Assembly: GCA_000961845.1 (NCBI GenBank)
Contig: LADZ01000018.1
Coordinates: 32,849 to 96,848 of the forward strand
DNA: 64,000 bases
Source: Flavobacteriales bacterium BRH_c54
GTDB lineage: Bacteria > Bacteroidota > Bacteroidia > Flavobacteriales_E > Vicingaceae
Reading direction: 5' to 3'
Shown here: in pieces, positions 54,178-63,569 of the stretch
Position numbering within the stretch: position 1 is the stretch's first letter
Layout: every line of letters starts with the position of its first letter
Notes under the pieces: model-generated
What the model saw: only the letters and a program-made list of their open reading frames with translations
The model's database searches: none
What the model was told of the DNA's origin: nothing
Translations under genes and position numbers: made by a program

Positions 54178-55317
54178 ATGAAATTCGGAACAAAAGTTAT
54201 ACATGCAGGTCTTGAACCTGACTTGGCAACCGGAGCAATTATGACTCCTATTTACCAAACTTCCACCTATGTCCAAGATGGTGTTGGAAACCACAAAGGT
54301 TATGAATATTCTAGAACACTTAACCCAACAAGACACGCGTTAGAAAAAAACTTAGCTGCCATTGAAAATGGAAAATTTGGTGCTTGTTTTGGTTCTGGTT
54401 TAGCTGCAATAGATTGTGTAATTAAAATGTTAAACCCGGGGGATGAAGTGATTTCAACAAATGACTTATACGGTGGTTCCTATAGAATTTTCACTACTAT
54501 TTTTGAAAAATATGGTATCAAATTTCACTTTGTTCCAATGCACAATACTACAGCCATTAAAGAAAAAATTAATGCTAATACCAAGCTTATTTGGGTAGAA
54601 ACACCAACCAACCCAATGATGAATATTATTGATATTAAGACTATTACTGGTATTGCCAAAAAGAATAATATTTTATTAGCTGTTGACAATACTTTTGCAA
54701 CTCCTTATTTACAAAATCCGTTAGATTTGGGTGCTGATATCGTGATGCACTCTGTTACCAAATATTTGGGAGGACATTCTGACGTAGTGATGGGTGCATT
54801 GGTGGTTAATAATGAAAAAGTTGCAAAAGAAATTTATAGAATTCAGAATAGTAGTGGAGCCGTTTGCGGACCACAAGATGCTTTTTTAGTACTTAGAGGA
54901 ATTAAAACATTACACTTAAGAATGCAAAGACATTGCGAAAACGGAAAAATAATTGCTGAATATTTAGCTGCTCATCCAAAAGTTGAAAATGTATATTGGC
55001 CCGGATTACCTTCACATCCTAACCATGATATAGCGAAAGCTCAAATGAAAGATTTTGGCGGCATGGTTTCTTTCTCTCTTAAAGGAAATAAATTAGAAGA
55101 TGCTTTAAACATAGTTAAAAAAGTAAAATTATTCGCGTTGGCAGAATCGTTAGGTGGTGTAGAATCACTAATTGGACACCCAGCAACAATGACTCATGCA
55201 GCTATCCCAAAAGCAGACAGAGAAGAAACAGGTATTGTAGATTCACTTATAAGACTAAGTGTTGGTGTTGAAGATGCTGATGATTTATTAACCGATTTAA
55301 GTAATGCACTAAACTAA
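54178..55317 (+). CDS. Cystathionine gamma-synthase / gamma-lyase family PLP enzyme
   Basis: 379 residues from the ATG at 54178. Cys/Met metabolism PLP family: FGTKVIHAGLEPD opening, YEYSRTLNPTRHALEKNLA, AVDNTFATPYLQNPLDLGAD and the PLP lysine in HSVTKYLGGHSDVVMG. AESLGGVESLIGHPATMTHA near the end is typical. Known members make cystathionine from an O-acylhomoserine or cleave it to cysteine; sequence alone does not separate these two. The SDR gene starts 5 bases after it. No riboswitch was seen upstream, unlike metK. Confidence 0.9.
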   Translation: MKFGTKVIHAGLEPDLATGAIMTPIYQTSTYVQDGVGNHKGYEYSRTLNPTRHALEKNLAAIENGKFGACFGSGLAAIDCVIKMLNPGDEVISTNDLYGGSYRIFTTIFEKYGIKFHFVPMHNTTAIKEKINANTKLIWVETPTNPMMNIIDIKTITGIAKKNNILLAVDNTFATPYLQNPLDLGADIVMHSVTKYLGGHSDVVMGALVVNNEKVAKEIYRIQNSSGAVCGPQDAFLVLRGIKTLHLRMQRHCENGKIIAEYLAAHPKVENVYWPGLPSHPNHDIAKAQMKDFGGMVSFSLKGNKLEDALNIVKKVKLFALAESLGGVESLIGHPATMTHAAIPKADREETGIVDSLIRLSVGVEDADDLLTDLSNALN

Positions 55318-55322
55318 AAATT

Positions 55323-56039
55323 ATGAATTATTATTTTATTACTGGATCGAGCAAAGGTTTAGGTAGATCCTTAACAGAATTACTATTAAATGATGAAAAT
55401 AATTTTATTTATGGCATTTCCAGAACAAATAATATTAATCATGAACAATTTCAACATTTAAAAATTGATTTAACAGATTTAGATGCTGTTAAACAATTTC
55501 AATTTCCCGAATTAAAAAATGCTACAAGCATTACTCTAGTAAATAATGCTGGAATTGTTGGTGATATTAAATACTTAGGAAACCTCGATTGTGATAAAAT
55601 AATTAGCACCTACAACCTCAACCTTATTACACCAACATTGCTCATCAATCAACTGCTTAAAACTTATAATAATGGTGTGAAAAAGCTTGTATTAAACATT
55701 AGTTCAGGAGCTGGAAGAAGCCCTATTGACGGCTGGAATGTGTATTGTGCTACTAAGGCTGGACTCGATATGTTGAGCTTAGTTTTTAAAGAAGAAATCA
55801 AGAACAAAAACCTGAATATTAATATTTTAAGCTTAGCCCCTGGAATTATTGATACTGGTATGCAAGAGTTTATTAGAAAAGCTGATGAGGCTAATTTTTC
55901 AAATATTGAACGATTTATTGAATATAAAAACAATGGAGATTTAGCAGACCCAATATCTACTGCAAAGCTTGTCGCCAAATTTATTTCAGACAAAACCTTA
56001 CAAGGAAACACCATTTGTTCGGTAAGAGATATTAGCTAA
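55323..56039 (+). CDS. Short-chain dehydrogenase/reductase, benzil/sepiapterin reductase-like
   Basis: 238 residues, classical SDR. The cofactor motif is TGSSKGLGRSL, NNAGIVG is intact, and the catalytic Ser/Tyr/Lys are seen in NISSGAGRSPIDG and YCATK. The set of motifs (SSGAGR, GWNVYCATKAGLDML) resembles the benzil reductase and sepiapterin reductase group. It follows the PLP enzyme gene by 5 bases and is likely cotranscribed. The substrate is unknown. Confidence 0.88.
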   Translation: MNYYFITGSSKGLGRSLTELLLNDENNFIYGISRTNNINHEQFQHLKIDLTDLDAVKQFQFPELKNATSITLVNNAGIVGDIKYLGNLDCDKIISTYNLNLITPTLLINQLLKTYNNGVKKLVLNISSGAGRSPIDGWNVYCATKAGLDMLSLVFKEEIKNKNLNINILSLAPGIIDTGMQEFIRKADEANFSNIERFIEYKNNGDLADPISTAKLVAKFISDKTLQGNTICSVRDIS

Positions 56040-56103
56040 AGCCAAACAATAGCATTCTAATAATACCACAACAAAAAGCCTAAAATAAAACAAAAGAAAA
56101 GGT

Positions 56104-56111
56104 TACATTTG
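56104..56111 (+). promoter_or_regulatory. -7 promoter box of the M43 protease gene
   Basis: TACATTTG matches TAnnTTTG exactly. It would give a leader of roughly 105 bases before the ATG at 56222, longer than for other genes here. The leader has no strong hairpin. Confidence 0.45.
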
Positions 56112-56221
56112 TAGATAAACTAAAAAATTACACATAAAACGAGCTGTCATAAATCTTTTAATACAGGGTAATGATAATTGGCAAGTTGAATGTGACATAT
56201 AAAAACCAATAAATAAAACAC

Positions 56222-58372
56222 ATGAAATCTATAAAAATTACAGCATCAATATTACTTGCTACATTATTATTTTCATCATCGCCAAAGGCTTACGCTCAAG
56301 TTGAAAGAACTGGTGATTGGTGTGGTGCAGATCATCACTACGAAAATCAAATTCAACAAAATCCTTCGTTGATTCAGCAAAAAGAACAATTTGAAGCCCA
56401 AGTTAGAGACTTTATTCAAAATAATCCTCAAAATTTAAAAAAAGGAGGTCCAAATGATAAAGTGCCTAATTATATAATTCCTGTAGTTTTCCATATTGTT
56501 ACTTTTAATGGTCAAGGATATGTATCAAAACAAGACATTGAAGATGCAATGCTAACCATAAATGAAGATTTTAGAAGGCTTAACAGTGATGCTGCACAAA
56601 CAAGAAATACAACCAACGCTCCTTTTGCCCCAGTAGCTATTGATGCAAAAGTTGAATTTAGATTAGCGCACTTAGATCCTAATGGAAATTGTACAGAAGG
56701 AATTGTAAGAGTAGAATCTCCCCTTAGTGTTGATGCTAGTGATGCAGTTAAAAACGTTAGTCGTTGGGATACCAAAAAATATTTTAATATTTGGTCTGTA
56801 GTAAATATTGATGGTGGTGGTGGCGGTGGAATTATTGCCGGATACGCACAATTCCCTTGGAGTGGTATAAACAACACCTATGGTATTGTTATGAATTACA
56901 ACTTCATCAATAGAAATGACAGAACTTTAACACATGAAATAGGTCATTGTTTTGGCTTATTACACACGTTTCAAGGTGGTTGTTCAAACAATGGTACTGG
57001 TGGCGGAGATTTTGTTTCCGACACACCTCCCGATGCAACATCCACTTTTGGTTGTCCAACTACTCAAAACTCCTGTAACAATGTGCCTTCAGGAGATTTT
57101 TATGGAACTAATGTTTTAGATCAAATAGAAAACTACATGAGTTATAACAGTTGTCAAAACATGTTTTCAGCAGGGCAAAAATCCAGAATGGATGCTGTTT
57201 TGAGTAACACTAGTACCTCACAAGGATTAAAACAATTATCTGATGCCTCAAACTTATCATTTACAGGAACTGCTGATCCTTATGGACCTGTAACCTGTGC
57301 TCCAATAGCAGATTTTACTTATGACAACCCTATGGTATGTGTAGGTTCGAGTGTTACTTATGCAGACAATTCTTATAATGGTGTTGTTACCTCTTACAAT
57401 TGGACTTTTAATGGTGGAACGCCTACAAACTCAACTGCTGCGAACCCAACAGTAACCTATAATACCCCTGGTGTTTACAGCACTACTCATCAACCTGGAA
57501 ATACCACAGGGACAGGAACCATTACTAAAAACAGCATTATTACTGTTAGCTCATTAACAGCAGATTATTCTGGAGTTTTAGTAGAGAGTTTTGAAAATGC
57601 TACTACTTTTACTAACGATTTTATAGTATTAGATCCTACAGGTGGTCAAAAATTCCAAAGAACTACCAGTGCTGCAGCTACAGGTAGTGCAGCTGTGGAG
57701 TTAAGAAATTTTTTAACCTCTGCACCAGGATGGAAAGATGAATTAATTACTCCATCTTACGATTTGTCTAATGTAACTAATCCAGTCTTTAAATTTAAAA
57801 TTGCCTTTGCAAGAAGAGCAAGCACGAATACCGACAGATTGCTAGTTTGGTGGTCATTAGACTGTGGAGAAACTTGGACATTGAAACTACCTTTAACTGG
57901 CACTAGTTTAACTACTACTGGTTTAAAAACTTCATTTTGGGCTCCTACAGCTGGAGAATGGGTAGAAAAATCTATCAATCTAAGTACAATAACTAATGAA
58001 ACAAATGTGCGTTTTAAATTCGCTTTTGAATCAGGAGGAGGTAATAACTTCTACTTAGATGATATAAATATTGATGGTATTTCTTCAATAGGAGAACAAT
58101 ATGATAACATTAGCAATTTTGTGATTTATCCTAATCCAGCAAAAAATAATGCTGTAATAAGTTTTAACCTTACAAAAAACGTTGATAATCTTTCCGTTGT
58201 TGTTAAAGACTTATTAGGAAAAGACGTTACTAGTATTATAAACGGACAAAGTTTTGCAGCAGGAAAGTACACACTTTCAATTGATGAAAACAATCAACTT
58301 TCTTCAGGTGTATACTTTGTACAATTTAGAGCTGATAACAATGTAATTACACAAAAGTTAGTAATACAATAA
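56222..58372 (+). CDS. Secreted M43-type metalloprotease with PKD domain and T9SS sorting tail
   Basis: 716 residues. Signal peptide to about residue 26 (LFSSSPKAYAQ), then a short propeptide. The zinc site is HEIGHCFGLLH (H238, E239, H242, H248) and a Met-turn follows as ENYMSYNS, both typical of M43 (cytophagalysin/pappalysin type) proteases. A PKD domain (about 362-445) and a beta-sandwich jelly-roll (about 450-620) follow. The C-terminus is a type-A T9SS signal: YPNPAKNNAVISF ... GVYFVQF ... ITQKLVIQ. So it is exported by the T9SS encoded at the window's left end, then probably released or attached to the surface. Confidence 0.93.
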   Translation: MKSIKITASILLATLLFSSSPKAYAQVERTGDWCGADHHYENQIQQNPSLIQQKEQFEAQVRDFIQNNPQNLKKGGPNDKVPNYIIPVVFHIVTFNGQGYVSKQDIEDAMLTINEDFRRLNSDAAQTRNTTNAPFAPVAIDAKVEFRLAHLDPNGNCTEGIVRVESPLSVDASDAVKNVSRWDTKKYFNIWSVVNIDGGGGGGIIAGYAQFPWSGINNTYGIVMNYNFINRNDRTLTHEIGHCFGLLHTFQGGCSNNGTGGGDFVSDTPPDATSTFGCPTTQNSCNNVPSGDFYGTNVLDQIENYMSYNSCQNMFSAGQKSRMDAVLSNTSTSQGLKQLSDASNLSFTGTADPYGPVTCAPIADFTYDNPMVCVGSSVTYADNSYNGVVTSYNWTFNGGTPTNSTAANPTVTYNTPGVYSTTHQPGNTTGTGTITKNSIITVSSLTADYSGVLVESFENATTFTNDFIVLDPTGGQKFQRTTSAAATGSAAVELRNFLTSAPGWKDELITPSYDLSNVTNPVFKFKIAFARRASTNTDRLLVWWSLDCGETWTLKLPLTGTSLTTTGLKTSFWAPTAGEWVEKSINLSTITNETNVRFKFAFESGGGNNFYLDDINIDGISSIGEQYDNISNFVIYPNPAKNNAVISFNLTKNVDNLSVVVKDLLGKDVTSIINGQSFAAGKYTLSIDENNQLSSGVYFVQFRADNNVITQKLVIQ

Positions 58373-58406
58373 AATAATATTTTTTCAAATTAGTTTTTAG
58401 TTTTTT

Positions 58407-58441
58407 AAGAGGCTACTTATTTAAATAAGTAGCCTCTTTTT
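58407..58441 (+). terminator. Terminator after the protease gene
   Basis: A perfect 32-base palindrome (AAGAGGCTACTTATTT at 58407-58422 with its complement at 58423-58438) with a T-run, 35 bases after the protease stop. The centre pairs are A/T so a small loop will form. Confidence 0.93.
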
Positions 58442-58484
58442 ATTTTGTTCTACTTAAATTTGTCCGTTCAACTTTTCAAACCTG

Positions 58485-59864
58485 ATGTTTAAAAAAATAA
58501 AGACATATATAAATTCACTTTTGCAAATGTTTAAAAACAAAATGCAAAATGATGAATTGAAAAAATTCACCTTACAGTCTTTTCCTTTTTGGATTTCGTC
58601 AATTGTAGCCGGTTTATTAGCTGTTTTTTATTCAAAACTATTCCATTGGGTTGAACAGCTTCATGAAACTATTGATTTTGAAAGAGCTTGGTGGATTTTT
58701 ATTGCAGCTCCTTTAAGTTTTTTTATTGCCTGGTGGTTGGTTCATAAATTTAGCCCTACTGCTTCGGGTAGTGGAATTCCACAACTTATTGCCAGCATTC
58801 AATTTTCAGGACAAAAAAATGGTTCTTCAAATATTTTAAAACTGCTAAATGTAAAAGTGATTATTGTAAAAATTGTCAGTAGTATAACCCTATTACTTGG
58901 CGGTGGAGCAATAGGTAGAGAAGGTCCTACTATACAAATTTCGGGAGCAATTTTTAACACTATTTATCGCTTTGTGCCCGACTTTTGGCCTAAAATTAAT
59001 CAACGCCTGATGCTTATTTCCGGTGGTGCTGCCGGATTAGCAGCAGCATTTAATACTCCTTTAGGTGGAATTGTGTTTGCCATTGAAGAGTTAGGTAAAA
59101 CACACTTAAATGCTATGCGAACTCATTTATTTACTGCCGTAATTATTGCTGGTTTAACCTCTCAACTTTTTCTTGGTTCTTACTTATATATTGGAACTCC
59201 TGATCTGCCGGAAATGAAAGGTCTTGCAATAGTACATGTAATTTTAACTGCCATTTTTAGTAGCTTTTTTGGTTACTTGTTCTCTAGCATATTATTAAAA
59301 ATAATTCGTTGGAAAAAAATATTAAAACACACCAAACAAAAAGCTGCATGGGCAATATTTATGGGATTACTATTTGCCACCTTAATTTACTTTACCGGAA
59401 ATGCATCAACTGGCTCTGGAAAAACAGTAATGGTAAATTTATTATTTAACGAAAATGCTACAACCCAATGGCACACTTTCCCATCAAGATTTTTTGCTTC
59501 TATTATTACATACGTTAGCGGTGGGGCCGGAGGAATATTCGCACCATCATTATCTATTGGAGCTACTTTAGGTGATGGCATAGTAAATTTATTAAACATC
59601 CCCGAATTTAAAAATTTAATTATTATTACCTCAATGATTGCTTTTATGACTGGAGTCACTCATGCTCCATTTACTTCATTTATTTTAGTTTTAGAAATGA
59701 CCAATAGGCATACAAGTGTCTTTTCTATGATGTTAGCAGCTCTTATCGCAATTAGTGTAGCCAAAATCTTAAATAAAAAATCGTTTTATGAGCAGCTTGT
59801 AGAAGACTATCTTAATTCACCTCTTTTTACTCCTAAAAAAGAAAAAAATAAATTTATCAAATAA
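58485..59864 (+). CDS. ClC-type chloride channel or chloride/proton antiporter
   Basis: 459 residues, about ten to eleven membrane helices. ClC motifs are complete: GSGIPQL, GREGPTIQI with the gating Glu, and GGIFAPSLSIGA. FAIEELGKT holds the Glu that corresponds to the proton-path Glu of antiporter-type ClC proteins, which favours an exchanger. There is no CBS domain. Known role: acid tolerance or chloride balance. The CPBP protease gene starts 1 base after its stop, so the two are translated from one message. Confidence 0.94.
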   Translation: MFKKIKTYINSLLQMFKNKMQNDELKKFTLQSFPFWISSIVAGLLAVFYSKLFHWVEQLHETIDFERAWWIFIAAPLSFFIAWWLVHKFSPTASGSGIPQLIASIQFSGQKNGSSNILKLLNVKVIIVKIVSSITLLLGGGAIGREGPTIQISGAIFNTIYRFVPDFWPKINQRLMLISGGAAGLAAAFNTPLGGIVFAIEELGKTHLNAMRTHLFTAVIIAGLTSQLFLGSYLYIGTPDLPEMKGLAIVHVILTAIFSSFFGYLFSSILLKIIRWKKILKHTKQKAAWAIFMGLLFATLIYFTGNASTGSGKTVMVNLLFNENATTQWHTFPSRFFASIITYVSGGAGGIFAPSLSIGATLGDGIVNLLNIPEFKNLIIITSMIAFMTGVTHAPFTSFILVLEMTNRHTSVFSMMLAALIAISVAKILNKKSFYEQLVEDYLNSPLFTPKKEKNKFIK

Positions 59865-59865
59865 A

Positions 59866-60780
59866 ATGAATAGTCTTACAGAAAAAACCGACTACCTAAA
59901 ACAATTAGTAATAATTCTAATACTTTGTTTATTAAGTGTCTTACTTTTTTCAATTGTTGGTGCTGTAGTTGCCAAATTATTTTTTGATATTAATATCAGC
60001 CATCAATTTTCTTATCATCAATTAGCAAATGATGAACTAAATGCACTAAAAATTATTCAACTTTTTAGCTCCATGGGGTTGTTTATCATTCCACCTCTAA
60101 TTTACGCTAAACTTGTTAGTGAAACTCCATTTACAGAACTTGGTATTACAGCAAAAATCAACTTTAAAAGTATTATTCTAACTGCACTTATTATGTTGGT
60201 GGTAATGCCATTTTTATCCTTTACAATAGATCTAAACTCAAAATTAATATTGCCTGAATTTATGTCTGCTATTGAAGAGTGGATGAAACAGAGTGAAGAA
60301 CAAGCCATTTTACTAACTACATCATTTCTTAAAATGGATAACTTTCTTGATTTCCTTTTTATCTTTTTGTTGGTTGCTATTTTACCAGCTGTAGGCGAAG
60401 AATTATTGTTTAGAGGTGTATTGCAGAAACTTTTGATTAAATGGACAAAGAAATACCATTTAGGCATCTGGATTACAGCAATTTTATTCAGTGCATTACA
60501 CATGCAATTTTATGGCTTTTTGCCACGATTAATTTTAGGAGTAATGTTTGGCTATCTATTTTTTTGGAGTAAATCACTTTGGCTGCCAGTTTTAGCCCAT
60601 TTATTAAACAATGGTTCTGTTGTAATAGCTGCTTATATCAATCCTAATACTATTAACGAAAGTGAACCATTTTCATCTTCAGAAAACACTTTATTATCCA
60701 TTTCGCTTATTATAATAAGTTTCATTACCACAACATTTCTACTTTTAACATTTAAGAAGACTCAAAAAAATACCGTTTAA
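59866..60780 (+). CDS. CPBP-family intramembrane metalloprotease
   Basis: 304 residues, about eight membrane helices. The CPBP/ABI motifs are intact: EELLFRGVLQ (EExxxR), FSALHMQ (FxxxH) and HLLNNGS (HxxxN). Known: this family includes prenyl-CAAX-type and bacteriocin-self-immunity proteases, Rce1-like. The substrate is unknown. It is cotranscribed with the ClC gene, the significance of which is unclear. Confidence 0.92.
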   Translation: MNSLTEKTDYLKQLVIILILCLLSVLLFSIVGAVVAKLFFDINISHQFSYHQLANDELNALKIIQLFSSMGLFIIPPLIYAKLVSETPFTELGITAKINFKSIILTALIMLVVMPFLSFTIDLNSKLILPEFMSAIEEWMKQSEEQAILLTTSFLKMDNFLDFLFIFLLVAILPAVGEELLFRGVLQKLLIKWTKKYHLGIWITAILFSALHMQFYGFLPRLILGVMFGYLFFWSKSLWLPVLAHLLNNGSVVIAAYINPNTINESEPFSSSENTLLSISLIIISFITTTFLLLTFKKTQKNTV

Positions 60781-60855
60781 TAGAAAAAACCTACCATTTA
60801 TATACTAAAACTATCCATTTAAATGTTAGCACTGAAACTTATTCGTTGAATTGTT

Positions 60856-60863
60856 TAGTTTTG
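60856..60863 (+). promoter_or_regulatory. -7 promoter box of the outer-membrane protein gene
   Basis: TAGTTTTG matches TAnnTTTG exactly, 21 bases before the ATG at 60885. No -33 TTG is at a normal distance. Confidence 0.55.
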
Positions 60864-60884
60864 TAGGTAAATGTTACATAGTTT

Positions 60885-61652
60885 ATGAATGTAAAAACAA
60901 CATTTTATTATTTTATCGGATTTCTTTTTCTATTGCTTTCGTTTAATATTAAAGCACAAGAGAAAGTAACCACCTTTGGCATACAATTTAAACCTATTGT
61001 GCCATTAAACTACATTGATGGTGGCAAACAAGCTAAAGAACAAAATAACATCTCTTTTGAAATTGACCCTAAAGTTGGGTTAAGTTTCGGAATGGTAATA
61101 AGAAAGGGCTTAACAAAAAATATCTCTTTAGAAACGGGTATCAACTACTTACGTAGAAATTTTAGCCTGAGTATAACCGACAAAGACTCTGCTTTTACAA
61201 GTAATTCTAAATTTAGACTGGTAACTTATGAAATTCCTGTTTCAGGGTTAGTTTATGTACAGTTGGGACGAGAAATGTTTATGAATGTTTCAGGAGGTTT
61301 ATCTGTAGATATTTACCCTACTCCACTTTTTGTAAGTGAATATGAAATATTTGCTAATGCCGTAAATAGAAAAAGCTGGGTTCAAGTGAGTTTAATAGCT
61401 AATGTTGGTTGGGAATACAGAACAAGAAAAAGTGGTTATTGGTATGCTGGGTTTTCTTTCCACAGGCCTTTTAGTTCTCTTATGCAATCTTTTGTTACTT
61501 ACGAAGCTTATAATAGAAATGAAGAAGCTAGATTTGATTTGTCGGGCAATTATCTAACCATAGATTTAAGGTATTTTTTCCATGAAGATAAAGAGAAAAA
61601 AGCACCTCCTAAAAAAGATTTTAGACAAAAAAAACCGGAACACTTAAAATAA
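60885..61652 (+). CDS. Predicted outer-membrane beta-barrel protein (PorT/OmpA-like fold)
   Basis: 255 residues. Signal peptide (FYYFIGFLFLLLSFNIKA), then alternating strands of the eight-stranded barrel type: FGIQFKPIVPLNYI, SLETGINYLRRNFSL, WVQVSLIANVGWEYRTR, YWYAGFSFHRPFSS, YLTIDLRYFFH. The C-terminal 25 residues are a charged tail (KEKKAPPKKDFRQKKPEH) beyond the last strand. It fits the general Bacteroidota outer-membrane beta-barrel group. The function is unknown, and it was not identified as PorT itself. Confidence 0.8.
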   Translation: MNVKTTFYYFIGFLFLLLSFNIKAQEKVTTFGIQFKPIVPLNYIDGGKQAKEQNNISFEIDPKVGLSFGMVIRKGLTKNISLETGINYLRRNFSLSITDKDSAFTSNSKFRLVTYEIPVSGLVYVQLGREMFMNVSGGLSVDIYPTPLFVSEYEIFANAVNRKSWVQVSLIANVGWEYRTRKSGYWYAGFSFHRPFSSLMQSFVTYEAYNRNEEARFDLSGNYLTIDLRYFFHEDKEKKAPPKKDFRQKKPEHLK

Positions 61653-61684
61653 AAAAACCTCCAAGAAGTCTTAGAGGTTTTTTT
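61651..61684. terminator. Bidirectional terminator between convergent genes
   Basis: Arms AAAAAAACCTC (61651-61661) and GAGGTTTTTTT (61674-61684), with a further AAGA/TCTT pairing inside the loop, form a strong stem with A and T runs. It begins within the stop codon of the outer-membrane gene and also ends the minus-strand PA-domain gene. Confidence 0.92.
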
Positions 61685-61704
61685 ATTAGTATTATTTTAG
61701 CAAA

Positions 61705-63429
61705 TTATCTGCTAATTAAAACATTAAATGCTTTTGTAGACTCATCAGCAAAAGTCATTTTGAAGATATAAGTTCCATTTTCAATGTTAGCAACATCAAC
61801 AGAAATTACATTAGTTGAACTTAAGTTAACATTTTCTGTAGCAACTAATTTTCCTGCAACATCATAAATATCTACTTGAGCTAATCCATCAAATTTACCA
61901 ACAGGTATATTAATAATGTTATTAGCAGGATTTGGATAAGGAGTAATGTTATTATTATTTTCTATTTCATCAACACCAACAGAACCTGCTGGAGCAAAAG
62001 TAACAGAAAGAGCAGGTACATTCTCTAATCCAAAACCATTTAAATAAGCATTAGACCCATCTACAAACAAAGGAATACTTGGTTGTAAATATGTATTTTG
62101 AGTAGTCGTATAATCTAATTGATTATCAAAACCTAAAAACAACACTGTACTTTGCGTTCTAAAGCAAAATAAATAACGTTGATTATCTACCAAAGTAATT
62201 GGAGAATTAAAAGGAATATATATATTAGAATCCTGCTCATTATTAGATTGAAACACATGAAAAACGTTATCTACCTCTACTAAATTGGCAAAACCAAAGT
62301 TAGGATCATTAACATCTGTAAAAACATCATTCCATTCATAAGCTACTGTTTCAATAAATTCATTTGAAATATCATCACCAGTGCTTGCTGTAACAGAAAA
62401 AGTCATTCCATTAGCTTGTAATCTACTTGCATTTGGGTCACTAAAAGCTAAACAATTTTCATATCCACTAGTAAAAGTACCAGGTCTATAACCTGCAGGA
62501 CTTAATAACTGACCATTATTTTCATCTCTTCTTCCATAAGAATAAATGTTATTATCTAACATAAAATCTGCAGAAAGAACATTATCATTTGGATCTCCGT
62601 CAGGATTTGCTGTTGAAATAGTATAAGTCATTGTATAATATCCAGCTGTGTAAACTGCTTGAGAGAATGTTGCCAAAGAAACATAAACAGAATCATTTGG
62701 TGCTAATCCATTAATAGCAGCACTATCAGCAAAAAGAGGAACACCTCCTAAAGAAATTTCAACTTTTAATTCAGCATTATTTTGAGTTTGATTACCATAA
62801 TTTCTTACCCATGCACCAGTAGCAACATTAAACTCTGTTGCATTCTGAGAAAGTGGTAATAAGTTGGAAAACCTTCTAGCCATCAACACATCTGCTCTAG
62901 TTGAGCCTAAATCATCAGCGAATAAACCAACTTTGCTACCTATAAACCCAGTAACATTACCAGCAATGATGTCGTTTCTTAACAACGCACCATCTACATT
63001 AGAAATCATAATTACAGGAATTGTAACAGAAAGTCCACTAACTCCCCCACCCATTTCAACTGGTGGTCCTGCTATATTATTTATTATAATTACAGCTATT
63101 GCTCCTGCATTTTGTGCTGCTAAAGCCTTTGCACCAAATTCACAACTACCTCTATATACAACTGCAATATTTCCAGTTAAACTAGTAGATAATGGTGGTG
63201 CACAAGCAATAGTATCTCCTCCTGGAGCATCAACAAATTTTAAAACACCTGTTACAGCATTTGCTGGAACATTTAAATCTGGCGTTGCCCAATCATTTCC
63301 TCCCGGATCTGCCCATGTAAGTGCATAATTCCCCATCAATGGAGCTGGAGACTGCACTTGAAAAATCACCTGTGCAAAAGCAAAAGCTCCTGTCAAGGTC
63401 ATTGCTAAAAATAGTGAAAGTTTTTTCAT
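61705..63429 (-). CDS. PA-domain secreted protein with T9SS type-A sorting tail
   Basis: 574 residues. Signal peptide (MKKLSLFLAMTLTGAFAFA). A protease-associated (PA) domain spans about 75-165 (GNIAVVYRGSCEFGAKALAAQNAGAIAVIIIN). Beyond it are beta-sandwich regions including a CARDB-like stretch (WVRNYGNQTQNNAELKVEISL), but no protease catalytic motif was seen. The C-terminus is the type-A T9SS signal YPNPANNIINIPVG with GTYIFKMTFADESTKAFNVLI. It is therefore a likely T9SS cargo, attached to or released from the cell surface. Role unknown; binding or adhesion is possible. Confidence 0.88.
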   Translation of the reverse strand: MKKLSLFLAMTLTGAFAFAQVIFQVQSPAPLMGNYALTWADPGGNDWATPDLNVPANAVTGVLKFVDAPGGDTIACAPPLSTSLTGNIAVVYRGSCEFGAKALAAQNAGAIAVIIINNIAGPPVEMGGGVSGLSVTIPVIMISNVDGALLRNDIIAGNVTGFIGSKVGLFADDLGSTRADVLMARRFSNLLPLSQNATEFNVATGAWVRNYGNQTQNNAELKVEISLGGVPLFADSAAINGLAPNDSVYVSLATFSQAVYTAGYYTMTYTISTANPDGDPNDNVLSADFMLDNNIYSYGRRDENNGQLLSPAGYRPGTFTSGYENCLAFSDPNASRLQANGMTFSVTASTGDDISNEFIETVAYEWNDVFTDVNDPNFGFANLVEVDNVFHVFQSNNEQDSNIYIPFNSPITLVDNQRYLFCFRTQSTVLFLGFDNQLDYTTTQNTYLQPSIPLFVDGSNAYLNGFGLENVPALSVTFAPAGSVGVDEIENNNNITPYPNPANNIINIPVGKFDGLAQVDIYDVAGKLVATENVNLSSTNVISVDVANIENGTYIFKMTFADESTKAFNVLISR

Positions 63430-63569
63430 AGCATTAAAGTTTTAGTTAATAATTAGATTAATTGTCAAGGAACAAATATAACCTTTATTTAAAATATAAT
63501 CAAAAAAAATCAACTAAACTATTAATTACCTTACTCTTAAGAACCCAAGAATAACAAAACCTTTAACTT

